Source of the DNA: Frateuria_A sp035943815
Lineage (GTDB): Bacteria > Pseudomonadota > Gammaproteobacteria > Xanthomonadales > Rhodanobacteraceae
Length of the DNA stretch: 64,000 nucleotides
Reading direction: 5' to 3'
Assembly (NCBI RefSeq): GCF_035943815.1
Contig: NZ_DASZBU010000019.1
Location: 303,741-367,740 of the forward strand
Shown piece by piece: positions 1 to 8,820 of this stretch; positions within the stretch are counted from its first letter, which is position 1, and every line of letters starts with the position of its first letter. The notes below the pieces were generated by a model that was not told where the DNA came from, made no database searches, and saw only the letters and a list, made by a program, of their open reading frames with translations. The position numbers were made by a program, and so were the translations under genes.

Positions 1-852
1 CGGGCTGGCCTGGCGGGCCTGCGCCACGATGTACAGCAGCTTGCTCGCCAGTTCGTCTGCATCTCCTCCGCGCAGGCTGGCTTCGCCCTGCTCCACCAAC
101 TGGCGAATGTTGCGGTCGACCTTGCCGATCAACTGACGGATTTCGGCGGCGTGGCTCTTGAGCAGGCCCTGCTCCAGGCCTTCCAGAACGCCGGCAGCGA
201 TCCACCATAGGCGGCGGCCGGGCACGGTCCAGCAACGGCCGGCAATGCCCAGTAGCGTCTCGCGCATGCCGACCAGCTGCTGGGGCGCGTTCTGGCCACG
301 GAACCAGGCCAACAGTTGTTGCTGGAAGCGCAGCCGAAGCGTGGTGATCGCGCTGCGCTGGGCGGCCACGTCCACTTCGCCCTGTGCACCCGGCGCCTGG
401 ACCGGCAGCGCCTGCTCCAGGTTCGGGTTGAACAGCGCGGCTTCGGACAGGGCCTGCTGGTCACGGCTGGCGCGCAGGTCGTTGAGCAGCGGCAGCAGCA
501 CCACCGGCACGTCGCGATGGCCGCCGGACAGGCGCTCCATGTAGTCGGGCAATTGCATGAGGCCGCGCATCAACGCGCCGAAGGCTTCCTCGCGCTGGCG
601 GACGTGATCTTCGAGCAGGCAGATGGCGAGCGTCTCCATCTCCTCGGCGACCATCGCCGCACCGTAGAGCTCGACCATGCGCAGGGTGCCCTGCACCTGA
701 TGCAGATGATCCACGCAGGCGCGCATGACTTCGCGCTTGCCGGGATTCTCTACATAGGTCTCCAACGCCTCGCGGGCCTGCGCCAGGGTCTCGTCGAGCT
801 CCGGCTTGACCCACTGCAGGGTGGTGAAATCGATGTGGTCTTGAAGTCTCAT
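1..852 (-). CDS. chpA: ChpA/PilL chemotaxis hybrid kinase, N-terminal part (cut by window edge)
   Basis: The frame is open from the ATG at 852 to the window edge: 284 codons, no stop, so the gene continues to the left. ChpA/PilL is the CheA-like hybrid histidine kinase of the Chp system controlling type IV pilus twitching, with several Hpt domains ahead of the kinase core. The visible part matches the first Hpt-like module: residues 49-55 read HLHQVQG, so His51 lies in an HxxxG phosphotransfer-type motif, and the rest is helical. It follows pilJ after a 77-base gap and is the last visible gene of the pilGHIJ-chpA operon. The kinase and receiver domains lie outside the window, so the assignment rests on this module and on gene order. 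Confidence 0.85.
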   Translation of the reverse strand, partial: MRLQDHIDFTTLQWVKPELDETLAQAREALETYVENPGKREVMRACVDHLHQVQGTLRMVELYGAAMVAEEMETLAICLLEDHVRQREEAFGALMRGLMQLPDYMERLSGGHRDVPVVLLPLLNDLRASRDQQALSEAALFNPNLEQALPVQAPGAQGEVDVAAQRSAITTLRLRFQQQLLAWFRGQNAPQQLVGMRETLLGIAGRCWTVPGRRLWWIAAGVLEGLEQGLLKSHAAEIRQLIGKVDRNIRQLVEQGEASLRGGDADELASKLLYIVAQARQASP

Positions 853-929
853 GCGCCCCTCTTGAGCGGCTGCGCGCTACACGCGCATCGCGCAACCGTT
901 CGAGGTTGCCCCCTGTCGGTAAACGTTGA

Positions 930-2960
930 TCAACCCGGCAACTTGAAGTGAGCCACCGAGCGCCGCAGGTCGCTGGCCAGCTGCGCCAGGTAGCCGATCG
1001 AGTCGGCCGTCTGGCTCGCGCCCTGCGAGGTCTGCGAGGTAATTTCCTGGATCGCGTTCATTGACTGCGAAATATCGGTCGCCGCCGCGGACTGCTGGCG
1101 CGCCGCGGTAGAGATGTTCTGAATCAGCGCCGACAGGTCGTGCGAGACGCGCTCGATGTCGCCCAGCGCGCTGCCGGCGTCCTCGGCCAGACGTGCGCCG
1201 GCAACCACCTCGGCGGTGGTCTGCTCCATCGAGTTGACCGCTTCGTTGGTGTCGGACTGAATGGTCTGCACCAGCGTTTCGATTCGCTTGGTCGCGCTGG
1301 CGGAGCGTTCCGCCAGGCGCTGCACTTCGTCCGCCACCACCGCGAAGCCTCGTCCCGCCTCACCGGCCGAGGCCGCCTGGATGGCCGCGTTCAAGGCCAG
1401 GATGTTGGTCTGCTCGGCGATGTCGTTGATCAGCTCCACGATCGAGCCGATTTCCTGCGAGGACTCGCCCAGGCGCTTGATGCGCTTGGAGGTCTCCTGG
1501 ATCTGGTCGCGGATCGAGTCCATGCCCGAGATGGTCTCGCGCACCACTTCGGCGCCGCGCGAAGCGATCTGCACCGAGCGCTCGGCCACGTCGGCCGACT
1601 CGGCCGAGTCCTTGGAGACGTTGTCCATCAGGCTGGCGATCTGGTTGATCGCCGAGGTCGCCGTGCTGATCCGCGCGGCCTGGCTTTGCGCCGCGTCGGC
1701 CAGGTGGCGCGCGGTGGTCTGGGTTTCCTGCGCCGAAGAGGACACCTGCTCGGAGGTCTCGTTGATCGTGGTCACCAGGGTACGCAGCTCGTCGATGGCG
1801 TAGTTCACCGAGTCGGCGATGGCACCGGTGATGTCCTCCGACACCGTGGTCTTGACGGTCAAGTCGCCTTCGGCGAGCGAACCCATCTCGTCCAGCAGGC
1901 GCATGATCGCCTCCTGGTTGCGCTGGTTGAGCTCGGTCGAATCCTGGAAGCGCTTGCGCTGGTCGCGCACCAGCGTGACCACCAGCAGCAGCGCGAAGGC
2001 GACCGCACCGATCGCGCCGATCACGCCCCACCACACGTTCGGGAACAGGCGGCGATAAGGCAGCTTGCCGATCTGGTCGGACAGCTCGTTGGCGCGCAGC
2101 AGTACGTTCTGCGAATCCAGCGAGGCCTGGTTGCCGGCGTTCTTTACGTCGACGATGGCGCTCGCCGCCACCACCAGCTTGGCGATCGGGTCGGCCAGTG
2201 CCTCCCAGTTGGCCTGCATGTCGGTGAGGATCTTGCGCGCGTTGGCGTCGCCCATGGCCTTGACGCCGGCAGCCGGGTTGCCGTCGGTGAGGCCCTTGAG
2301 CACGGTGCCGTAAAGCTGCGCGTCGCGCGCCAGGCCGTCGGCCGCCGCCTGCGCCGTGTCGCCGCCCTGCAGCACCTCCTGCACGCGGCGGGTCATGCGG
2401 TCGGCCAGCAGCATCTGGCGCGAGGAGCCCAGCATCTGCTCGGCACTGCCGTTGCGCTGCTGCAGGATGTTCGTGACCTGGTCCATGCTCGAGTTGAGCA
2501 GCGGCATCTGCTGCGCGAGCTTGTCGGCGCGCTGTGCCGAGTCGAGCACCACCGCCTTGTTGGACAGGATCTTGCGGATGTCGCCGTCGAACTGGCCCCA
2601 GGCGCTGACCAGCGCCGTCACGGCACGTCCGGCCGGCGTGGTGTTGTTGTCGCTATAGGCCTGCATGCCGCCCTTGGGATCGCCCTTGGTGAGCTTCTGC
2701 ACGGCCGAGTCGATGGCGTTGCGGGTGCTCTCCAGCTCCTTGAAGGAGTCGACGTTGCCGCCGGCGGCCTCCAGTGCGTACTTGGCGGTCTGCTGCGACA
2801 GCACCTGGATCTGCGTGGTCAGCGCGCTGGCCTGGCGGTCCTCGCCGTTCTTCTGGTTGAGCAGGAAGAAATCCAGCGCCGCGAAACCGATCGCGATCAG
2901 CAGCAGGACGATGAGGCCGGTATAGCCCCGTTCCTTGCCGATGCCCCCTGTAGTGCTCAT
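930..2960 (-). CDS. pilJ: PilJ, methyl-accepting chemotaxis protein of the Chp system
   Basis: Inner-membrane chemoreceptor feeding the PilI-ChpA-PilG/PilH pathway that sets pilus extension and retraction. Residues 13-34 form the first membrane segment, a long PilJ-type periplasmic region follows, and a second membrane segment lies near residues 310-335 before a HAMP-like stretch. The C-terminal signalling domain (about 430-670) carries the conserved hairpin tip with the motif GEAGRGFAVVADEV. I chose the ATG at 2960 (676 aa), because GAGGT lies just upstream; an in-frame ATG at 2984 would add eight residues. It sits between pilI and chpA in the operon. Confidence 0.93.
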   Translation of the reverse strand: MSTTGGIGKERGYTGLIVLLLIAIGFAALDFFLLNQKNGEDRQASALTTQIQVLSQQTAKYALEAAGGNVDSFKELESTRNAIDSAVQKLTKGDPKGGMQAYSDNNTTPAGRAVTALVSAWGQFDGDIRKILSNKAVVLDSAQRADKLAQQMPLLNSSMDQVTNILQQRNGSAEQMLGSSRQMLLADRMTRRVQEVLQGGDTAQAAADGLARDAQLYGTVLKGLTDGNPAAGVKAMGDANARKILTDMQANWEALADPIAKLVVAASAIVDVKNAGNQASLDSQNVLLRANELSDQIGKLPYRRLFPNVWWGVIGAIGAVAFALLLVVTLVRDQRKRFQDSTELNQRNQEAIMRLLDEMGSLAEGDLTVKTTVSEDITGAIADSVNYAIDELRTLVTTINETSEQVSSSAQETQTTARHLADAAQSQAARISTATSAINQIASLMDNVSKDSAESADVAERSVQIASRGAEVVRETISGMDSIRDQIQETSKRIKRLGESSQEIGSIVELINDIAEQTNILALNAAIQAASAGEAGRGFAVVADEVQRLAERSASATKRIETLVQTIQSDTNEAVNSMEQTTAEVVAGARLAEDAGSALGDIERVSHDLSALIQNISTAARQQSAAATDISQSMNAIQEITSQTSQGASQTADSIGYLAQLASDLRRSVAHFKLPG

Positions 2961-3078
2961 CGTTACACCTCGTCCGTCTTCCATCCTGCCGCACCGCGCT
3001 TCGACCGCGCGGCGCCGGCGGAAACCTCTCGCCCCTGTTTCCGGCCCCGCACGGCACCGGCCCTACCCATCTTTCGCC

Positions 3079-3624
3079 TCAGGCCGCGGCCTGGCGAAAA
3101 TCCGGCGCACGCACCAGCCGGTTCATGCTGAAGACGCCCAACTGCTGGACACCCACCTCGACCCGCTCCTCGACGAAGCGCGTCAGCCGCGGATCCTCCT
3201 CAGCCACCGCCTGGCGGCGCTGTTCCTCATCGACCGTGCGCTGCCCGAACACCTCGTCGACCATCAGCGCCACGCTGCCACCACCCTGGCGCACGATCAG
3301 CAGGCGCGTGCGCTCGGTCGGCTGGGTGCGCTCGCCGAACAGGAAACGGTTGAAGTCGATGACCGGCACCAGGTTGCCGCGCACATTGGCGACGCCAAGC
3401 AGCCAGGGCTGGGTGAGCGGCACCGGGGTCATCACCGGCACGGCCAGCAGTTCGTTGATCTCGTCGATGCCGCTGACGAACAGCCGCGAACCCACCCGGT
3501 AGCCGATACCGCGCCACAGACCCGGCGCCTCCATCTTGTCCTGCACGTCCAGCGCGTGCGCCAGCGACAGGCGTTCGTAACGGGCCAGGATCTCGAACGG
3601 CGTGAGGTTGGCGCTCTCGTTCAT
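3079..3624 (-). CDS. pilI: PilI, CheW-like coupling protein
   Basis: A 181-residue CheW-domain protein that couples the PilJ receptor to the ChpA kinase in the cytoplasm. The typical CheW core is readable: VANVRGNLVPVIDFNRFLF in the middle and LMVDEVFGQRTV further on. Its ATG overlaps the pilH stop by four bases (ATGA), so the two are probably translationally coupled. Length and position between pilH and pilJ are as in other xanthomonads and Pseudomonas. Confidence 0.93.
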   Translation of the reverse strand: MNESANLTPFEILARYERLSLAHALDVQDKMEAPGLWRGIGYRVGSRLFVSGIDEINELLAVPVMTPVPLTQPWLLGVANVRGNLVPVIDFNRFLFGERTQPTERTRLLIVRQGGGSVALMVDEVFGQRTVDEEQRRQAVAEEDPRLTRFVEERVEVGVQQLGVFSMNRLVRAPDFRQAAA

Positions 3625-3992
3625 GCAGCGCTCGGCAACAGGTCGTTGATGCAGGTCAGCAGTTCCTTCTCGTTGACCGGTTTGGTGATGAACGCGCGCG
3701 CGCCCTGGCGCAGGCCCCAGACGCGATCGGTCTCCATCGACTTGGTGGTGATCATCACGATCGGCACGGCCGAGGTGGCTGGATCGCGGGTGAGCGTGCG
3801 GGTGGCCTGGAAGCCGTTCATGCCGGGCATGATGACGTCCATGATCACCAGGTCGGGCAGCTCGGCGCGGACGCGCTCGATGCCTTCCTCTGCGGTGCTG
3901 ACGGCGGCGACCTGGTACCCGGCCTTCTCGAGCAGCGTGGTGAACACGCGCACGTCGGTCGGCGAGTCGTCGATGATGAGAATCTTTGCCAC
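3621..3992 (-). CDS. pilH: PilH, CheY-like response regulator
   Basis: A stand-alone receiver domain (123 aa) of the Chp pathway. It shows the acidic pair Asp8-Asp9, the phospho-acceptor Asp52 in VIMDVIMPG, and the late Thr and Lys of the fold (MITTKS, ITKPV). In Pseudomonas PilH is thought to act with PilU in pilus retraction; that role is family knowledge, not visible here. The stop overlaps the pilI start. It lies 36 bases after pilG. Confidence 0.93.
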   Translation of the reverse strand: MAKILIIDDSPTDVRVFTTLLEKAGYQVAAVSTAEEGIERVRAELPDLVIMDVIMPGMNGFQATRTLTRDPATSAVPIVMITTKSMETDRVWGLRQGARAFITKPVNEKELLTCINDLLPSAA

Positions 3993-4028
3993 AGGTCTCC
4001 CCTATAAGACGCTGCAGTCAGTGGCTTT

Positions 4029-4430
4029 TCAGACCGTGCTGACGTGACGATGGATGGCACCGAGCAGTTCGTCGCGGGTGAACGGCTTGGTCAGGTACTG
4101 CTCCGCGCCGACGATACGGCCGCGGGCCTTGTCGAACAGGCCGTCCTTCGAGCTCAGCATGATCACCGGGGTGGCGCGGAACTGCGGGTTGTTCTTGATC
4201 AGTGCGCAGGTCTGGTAGCCGTCCAGCCGCGGCATCATGATGTCGACGAAGATGATGGCCGGCTTCTGGTCGGAGATCTTCGCCAGCGCCTCGAAGCCAT
4301 CGACGGCGGTGAGCACGTCGCAACCTTCCTTCTTGAGCAAGGTTTCGGCCGTGCGGCGGATGGTCTTGGAGTCATCGATCACCATGACCTTAAGACCGGA
4401 CAAGCCGTTGTCGCTCGTGTTCAAGTTCAC
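4029..4430 (-). CDS. pilG: PilG, CheY-like response regulator
   Basis: First gene of the pil-chp operon; a 133-residue receiver domain with Asp19-Asp20, phospho-acceptor Asp63 (IFVDIMMP) and the late LTKPF lysine. In Pseudomonas and Xanthomonas PilG is the regulator linked to pilus extension. The start is GTG at 4430, preceded by a G-rich Shine-Dalgarno stretch. A plausible sigma-70 promoter lies at 4567-4595 in the intergenic region shared with gshB. Confidence 0.93.
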   Translation of the reverse strand: MNLNTSDNGLSGLKVMVIDDSKTIRRTAETLLKKEGCDVLTAVDGFEALAKISDQKPAIIFVDIMMPRLDGYQTCALIKNNPQFRATPVIMLSSKDGLFDKARGRIVGAEQYLTKPFTRDELLGAIHRHVSTV

Positions 4431-4545
4431 TCAACCCCCCTGCTGCCCGCCCAAGGCTCAGGTAAGGCACCCGGGCGAGGCGAACGCTCGCCGTGGTGCA
4501 TGTAAGAAACCGCAACTTGTTAATGTGGTTGCGTCCCGATTGTCG

Positions 4546-4566
4546 GCAACGCACTCAATGCGTTGC
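4546..4566 (-). promoter_or_regulatory. Hairpin in the predicted pilG leader
   Basis: Perfect eight-base arms (GCAACGCA at 4546-4553, TGCGTTGC at 4559-4566) with a five-base loop. It lies just downstream of the predicted pilG promoter -10. No U-run follows, so it is not a simple terminator; an operator or an mRNA-stabilising stem is possible. Confidence 0.35.
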
Positions 4567-4595
4567 TGTTTACCGCCTGACTTGAGCGGCGTCAA
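4567..4595 (-). promoter_or_regulatory. Putative sigma-70 promoter of the pilGHIJ-chpA operon
   Basis: Read on the minus strand: -35 TTGACG (4595-4590), a 17-base spacer, and -10 TAAACA (4572-4567). The spacing is ideal, the -35 matches five of six positions and the -10 four of six. Transcription would begin near 4560, inside the hairpin at 4546-4566. Confidence 0.45.
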
Positions 4596-4756
4596 GCAAA
4601 TTGAATGCCTTAGCGCCGGTCTTGTGCTGGTATCGGCAAACACGTCAGTTCTTGAGCGAGCGCGTCAGAACTTGCCGCTGCGCGCCCCACTCGGCGACCA
4701 TCCACATTCCCCGCGCATGCCCCGGTCGCATGCCCTCCCGTCATGGAGCATGTTTC

Positions 4757-5719
4757 ATGCCGCTTTCGGTCGCCGTGCTGATGGACCCCATCGGCTCCAT
4801 CAAGATCGCCAAGGACACCACCTTCGCCATGCTGCTGGAAGCGCAGCGCCGCGGCCATGCGCTGCACTACATGGAGCAGGGCGACCTGGCATTGCGCGAT
4901 GGGCTCCCGTACGCCCGCCTGGCGCCGCTGTCGGTGCGCGACGATCCATCGGCCTGGTACACGATGGGCGAGCGCCAGTGGCGCGACCTGCGCGAGATGG
5001 ACGTGGTGCTGATGCGCAAGGATCCCCCGGTGGACGCCCAGTTCATGTACGACACGATGGTGCTGGATGCAGCGCACCGCGATGGCGTGCAGGTCGTCAA
5101 CAACCCGCAGGCGCTGCGCGACTGCAACGAAAAGGTGTTCGCCCTGCATTTCCCGCAATGCATGGCGCCTACGCTGGTGGCTCGTGATCCGGCCGAGCTG
5201 CGTCGCTTCGTGGCCGAACATGGCCAGGCGGTGCTCAAGCCGCTGGACGGAATGGGCGGGCGCGGCATTTTCCACGTCCGGGCCGGCGACAAGAACCTCA
5301 ACTCGATGCTGGAAACCCTGCTCGGCGGCGGACCGCACGGCGAAGGGCGGCAGTTCACCGTGGCGCAGAAGTTCATCCCGCAGATCAGCGCGGGGGACAA
5401 GCGCATCCTGCTGATCGACGGCGAGCCCGTACCCTATGCACTGGCGCGCATCCCGCAGGGCGACGAGTTCCGCGGCAACCTGGCCGCCGGCGGCCGCGGC
5501 GTCGGTGTGCCGCTGTCCGAGCGCGACCGCTGGATCGCGGCCCAGGTGGCGCCCGAACTGCGGCGGCGCGGGCTGCGCTTCGTCGGGCTGGACGTGATCG
5601 GCGACTACCTCACCGAGATCAACGTCACATCGCCGACCTGCGCGCGCGAACTGGACGCCCAGTTCGGGCTTAATATCACCGGCCAGCTGTTCGATGCGAT
5701 CGAGAACCCTCCCGCGTGA
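4757..5719 (+). CDS. gshB: Glutathione synthetase
   Basis: ATP-grasp ligase that joins gamma-glutamylcysteine and glycine, the second step of glutathione synthesis. At 320 residues it is close to the E. coli enzyme. Diagnostic stretches: VLMDPIGSIKIAKDT at the N-terminus, VLKPLDGMGGRGIF in the ATP-binding loop, and EINVTSPTCARELD at the C-terminus. The start at 4757 is preceded by GGAG; a longer upstream frame lacks family similarity. Its stop overlaps the GTG start of the next gene (GTGA), suggesting coupled translation. The gshB-tonB pair divergent from pilG is typical of xanthomonads. Confidence 0.95.
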   Translation: MPLSVAVLMDPIGSIKIAKDTTFAMLLEAQRRGHALHYMEQGDLALRDGLPYARLAPLSVRDDPSAWYTMGERQWRDLREMDVVLMRKDPPVDAQFMYDTMVLDAAHRDGVQVVNNPQALRDCNEKVFALHFPQCMAPTLVARDPAELRRFVAEHGQAVLKPLDGMGGRGIFHVRAGDKNLNSMLETLLGGGPHGEGRQFTVAQKFIPQISAGDKRILLIDGEPVPYALARIPQGDEFRGNLAAGGRGVGVPLSERDRWIAAQVAPELRRRGLRFVGLDVIGDYLTEINVTSPTCARELDAQFGLNITGQLFDAIENPPA

Positions 5720-6579
5720 GCTCCACACCCCCGCGTCCCGCAACCCCTGACATGCTCGGGGCGACATTGCTGTTCTCGCTGCTACTGCACGGCGTGCTGG
5801 TGCTCGGCCTGACCTTCCACTACGTCAAGCCCAGGCCCGGCCTGCCGACGCTGGACGTGACACTGGTCGACGTGGCCAACCGGGAAGCCCCGGACAAGGC
5901 CGACTTCCTGGCCCAGGCGAACAACCAGGGCGGCGGCCAGAGCGAGCACGCCGCACGGCCTTCGCAAGCGGTGTCCGGCGTCCTGCCCAAGCCGACGCCC
6001 GGCACCGCGCCGCAACCGGTCGAGGCCACGGTTCCGCGCCCGCAGGACGCCACGCCGGCACGCCGCATCACCACCAGCGGCCGCAGCGATTTCAGCGTCG
6101 CCAGCGACAGCGCGCGCATCGCACGGCAAACCCAGGAAGCGCCCACCGCCGACGAACAGCGCCGGCGCCAGGAAATGGCCCAGCTCGCCGCGGAGGTGCG
6201 CAACCGCACCGAGGCCTACGCCAAGCGACCGAAGAAGAAGTTCATTTCCGCCAATACCAAGGAATACGTCTACGCCGCCTACATGCGCGGCTGGGTCGAT
6301 CGCGTCGAGCGGGTGGGCAACCTCAACTATCCCCAAGAAGCGCGCCGGCGCAACCTGCACGGCGAACTGGAGCTGACCGTCACGCTCAACCGCGACGGCA
6401 GCGTCAAGGCCATCGACGTGATCCGCAGCTCGGGTGAGCCGCTGCTGGACAAGGCGGCCGAGCGCATCGTCAGGCTGGCCGCGCCGTTCCCGCCGATCCC
6501 CCGGGACCAACGTGTCGACGAGCTCTACATCACCCGGACCTGGCAGTTCCTGCCCGGCAACGTGCTGCGCAACAAATAG
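5716..6579 (+). CDS. TonB-family energy transducer
   Basis: A 287-residue TonB-like protein that would pass proton-motive force from an ExbB-ExbD complex to outer-membrane receptors. It has one N-terminal membrane anchor (about residues 13-33), a proline-rich, charged periplasmic linker, and a C-terminal TonB domain (about 195-285: YPQEARRRNLHGELELTV, then IDVIRSSGEPLLDKAA and a final TRTWQF strand). Translation starts at GTG 5716, overlapping the gshB stop. No exbB or exbD lies nearby, so the partner is unknown; a role in cell-envelope or pilus assembly is also possible. Confidence 0.85.
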   Translation: MSSTPPRPATPDMLGATLLFSLLLHGVLVLGLTFHYVKPRPGLPTLDVTLVDVANREAPDKADFLAQANNQGGGQSEHAARPSQAVSGVLPKPTPGTAPQPVEATVPRPQDATPARRITTSGRSDFSVASDSARIARQTQEAPTADEQRRRQEMAQLAAEVRNRTEAYAKRPKKKFISANTKEYVYAAYMRGWVDRVERVGNLNYPQEARRRNLHGELELTVTLNRDGSVKAIDVIRSSGEPLLDKAAERIVRLAAPFPPIPRDQRVDELYITRTWQFLPGNVLRNK

Positions 6580-6656
6580 CGCAGACGCCACCGCGGCCCC
6601 GCGCATTGCAGCCGCTTCACACGGGCCGCGCTACAACGCATACCCGCCCGTCGCAT

Positions 6657-6662
6657 TACAAT
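6657..6662 (+). promoter_or_regulatory. -10 element for yqgE, probable leaderless transcript
   Basis: TACAAT ends six bases before the yqgE ATG at 6669. With usual -10 to start-site spacing the transcript would begin at or next to the A of the ATG, and no Shine-Dalgarno sequence is present. No good -35 is visible. Confidence 0.45.
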
Positions 6663-6668
6663 GGCCGC

Positions 6669-7241
6669 ATGAGCGCCGTTCCCAGCACGCCCACCCTCGC
6701 CGGACATTTCCTCATTGCCATGCCGAGCCTGGCCGAACCGCCGTTCTCGCGCGGCGTGGCCTTCCTGTGCCAGCACGACGAGGACGGCGCGGTCGGGTTG
6801 CTGGTCAACCGGCTTTCAGAATACCGGCTCGGCGACGTGCTGGCCCAGCTCAAGCTCGACTGCTCAGACCAGGAACTGGCCGACCGGCCGGTGCTGATCG
6901 GCGGCCCGGTGCAGCAGGAGCGCGGTTTCGTGCTGCACCGCGAGCACGGGCACTGGGAATCGAGCTATCGCATCAACGCCGACTGGTCGGTGACCACCTC
7001 GCGCGACATCCTGGTCGCGATGGCCGCCGGCGAGGGGCCGCACGATGCCTTGATGGCGCTGGGTTATGCCGGCTGGAGCGCGGGCCAGCTGGAGCAGGAG
7101 CTGAAGGACAACAGCTGGCTCACCGCCGAAGCCAACGAGCGGGTGTTGTTCCACACCCCGCTGGAGGAGCGCTGGAGCGCCGCAGCCGGCCTGGTCGGCG
7201 TCGATCCGCTGCAGTTGCCGGGCTACGCGGGCCACGCGTGA
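6669..7241 (+). CDS. yqgE: YqgE/AlgH family protein
   Basis: A 190-residue member of the YqgE/AlgH (DUF179) family, whose biochemical role is unknown. Readable family signatures are HFLIAMPSL near the start, GLLVNRL, and IGGPVQQERGFVLH in the middle. As in most proteobacteria it directly precedes yqgF. I placed the start at the ATG 6669 because family similarity begins there and a TACAAT lies six bases upstream. Confidence 0.93.
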   Translation: MSAVPSTPTLAGHFLIAMPSLAEPPFSRGVAFLCQHDEDGAVGLLVNRLSEYRLGDVLAQLKLDCSDQELADRPVLIGGPVQQERGFVLHREHGHWESSYRINADWSVTTSRDILVAMAAGEGPHDALMALGYAGWSAGQLEQELKDNSWLTAEANERVLFHTPLEERWSAAAGLVGVDPLQLPGYAGHA

Positions 7242-7278
7242 GCACGCCGCGCCCCATGGCGAACGAAGGCGGGCACGC

Positions 7279-7710
7279 ATGAGTTGCGTGCTTGGTTTCG
7301 ATGTCGGCAGCCGGCTCATCGGCGTCGCCGTCGGCAACCGGGTCACCGCCAGTGCCCGCGCGCTCGCCGTGGTATCGGTGCACGAGGGCGGGCCGGACTG
7401 GGCCACGCTCGACGACCTCCACCGGCAGTGGTTGCCCGATACCCTCGTGGTCGGTCTGCCACTGGCCCTCGACGGCACCGAACAACCTGCCACCCGCCTC
7501 GCCCGCCGCTTTGCCGAGCATCTGCGCCAGCGCTACCGGGCTCCGGTCGCGCTCGTCGACGAGCAGTACAGTTCACAGGAAGCCGCCCAGCGATTCGCCG
7601 AGGCGCGCGCCGCAGGCACCCGACGCCGGCGCGATGCCGCGGCGATCGACGCCCAGGCCGCGGCCGTGATCCTGGAACGCTGGCTCGCCGCAACCACCGC
7701 CTCCGAATAG
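7279..7710 (+). CDS. yqgF: YqgF/RuvX, Holliday-junction-resolvase-fold RNase
   Basis: A 143-residue RNase-H-fold protein; in E. coli this family trims the 5' end of pre-16S rRNA, and it was once annotated as a resolvase. The first catalytic strand GFDVGSRLIGVAVGN carries the acidic residue, and VDEQYSSQEA and RRRDAAAIDAQAA hold the remaining acidic positions. It lies 37 bases after yqgE and 13 bases before pyrB, the common yqgE-yqgF-pyrB order. Confidence 0.93.
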   Translation: MSCVLGFDVGSRLIGVAVGNRVTASARALAVVSVHEGGPDWATLDDLHRQWLPDTLVVGLPLALDGTEQPATRLARRFAEHLRQRYRAPVALVDEQYSSQEAAQRFAEARAAGTRRRRDAAAIDAQAAAVILERWLAATTASE

Positions 7711-7723
7711 TCCAGGCCACCGC

Positions 7724-8686
7724 ATGTTCATCCCTTCCCGCTCCTTCGAACCGCCCGCCATGAGCTCCCGCCTGCGCCACCTGACCACGCTGGAAAACCT
7801 GCCGCGCGCGTGCATCGAACGCCTGCTCGACCGTGCGTTGTCCATGCGGGACGCCTGCGCACATGGCACCCGCAAGCTGGACCTGCTCCGCGGGCGTACC
7901 GTACTCAACCTGTTCTTCGAGCCCTCCACTCGCACGCGCACCTCTTTCGAGCTGGCGGCGCGCCGGCTGGGCGCGGACGTGATCAACTTCGACATCGGGT
8001 TTTCCTCCACCGCCAAGGGCGAGGAGCTGTTCGACACCCTGCACACGCTCGAAGCGATGCACCTGGACGCGATCGTGGTTCGCCACAAGGTGTCGGGTAC
8101 GCCGGAGGAGCTGGTTCGCCACGCCATGAGCGGCGTGTCGGTGATCAACGCCGGCGACGGCAACCGCGCCCACCCGACCCAGGGCTTGCTGGACGTTATG
8201 ACGATCCGCGAGCACCGCCCGGATTTCGAGAACCTGGCGGTAGTGATCTGTGGCGACATCAAGCACTCGCGCGTGGCGCGCTCGGACGTACACGCGCTCA
8301 CCGCCTTGGGCGTGCGCGAGATCCGCCTGTGCGGGCCTGCGCCGCTGATGCCCCCGCAGGAGGAGTTCCCGCGCTGCGCGTTCGTCGAGGACTTCGACGC
8401 GGCGATCGAGGGCGCCGACGTGGCGATCATGCTGCGCCTGCAGAAGGAACGCATGAGCGCCACGGACCTCCCGGACGAGGCGGCCTATTTCGCGCGCTAC
8501 GGCCTGGACACCCGCCGCCTGGCGCGCGCCGCCAGGGGTTGCCTGGTGATGCACCCGGGCCCGATCAACCGCGGAGTCGAGATCGCGTCGGACGTGGCCG
8601 ACGGTGCGCAATCGAAAATCCTCGAACAGGTAGGCAACGGCGTGTTCGTGCGCATGGCCGTGCTGGGCGAACTGCTCGGCCGCTGA
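7724..8686 (+). CDS. pyrB: Aspartate carbamoyltransferase, catalytic chain
   Basis: Condenses carbamoyl phosphate with aspartate, the first committed step of pyrimidine synthesis. The carbamoyl-phosphate loop FEPSTRTRTSFE and the late HPGPINRGVEI motif are intact in a 320-residue chain. No pyrI regulatory chain follows; in this group pyrB is commonly followed by pyrC or an inactive pyrC-like gene, and here by an unrelated lipoprotein. The start is the ATG at 7724; an in-frame ATG at 7760 is possible and would remove 12 residues. Confidence 0.95.
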   Translation: MFIPSRSFEPPAMSSRLRHLTTLENLPRACIERLLDRALSMRDACAHGTRKLDLLRGRTVLNLFFEPSTRTRTSFELAARRLGADVINFDIGFSSTAKGEELFDTLHTLEAMHLDAIVVRHKVSGTPEELVRHAMSGVSVINAGDGNRAHPTQGLLDVMTIREHRPDFENLAVVICGDIKHSRVARSDVHALTALGVREIRLCGPAPLMPPQEEFPRCAFVEDFDAAIEGADVAIMLRLQKERMSATDLPDEAAYFARYGLDTRRLARAARGCLVMHPGPINRGVEIASDVADGAQSKILEQVGNGVFVRMAVLGELLGR

Positions 8687-8820
8687 CACCCGCCGACGTG
8701 GCCGGCCACATTTCTGCTGCCGCAATTCGATTCGGCGTTGATCGCGAATTGCGGGCACGCGCCGGGGTTGCCGGCGCGGCATAATGCGCGCGCCTCATTC
8801 CATTTCAGGGAACCGAAATC

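Larger units (their letters stand above)
4431..4756. other. Intergenic region between pilG and gshB (326 bp)
   Basis: This divergent spacer is less GC-rich than its surroundings and holds no credible gene; a short frame running through it on the plus strand is only the upstream extension of gshB. It contains a promoter-like pair facing pilG (4567-4595) and an eight-base-pair hairpin (4546-4566). No convincing promoter for gshB could be picked out by eye. Confidence 0.6.

Noticed and set aside
1140..3131. Open frame of 663 codons antisense to pilJ
   Set aside because: It is a shadow created by the GC-rich third positions of pilJ; its product is His/Arg/Gly-rich with no domain, while pilJ has full family similarity.
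8697..8708. Perfect palindrome GTGGCCGGCCAC after pyrB
   Set aside because: It has no loop and only a short T-run after it; GC-rich palindromes of this size are expected by chance here.
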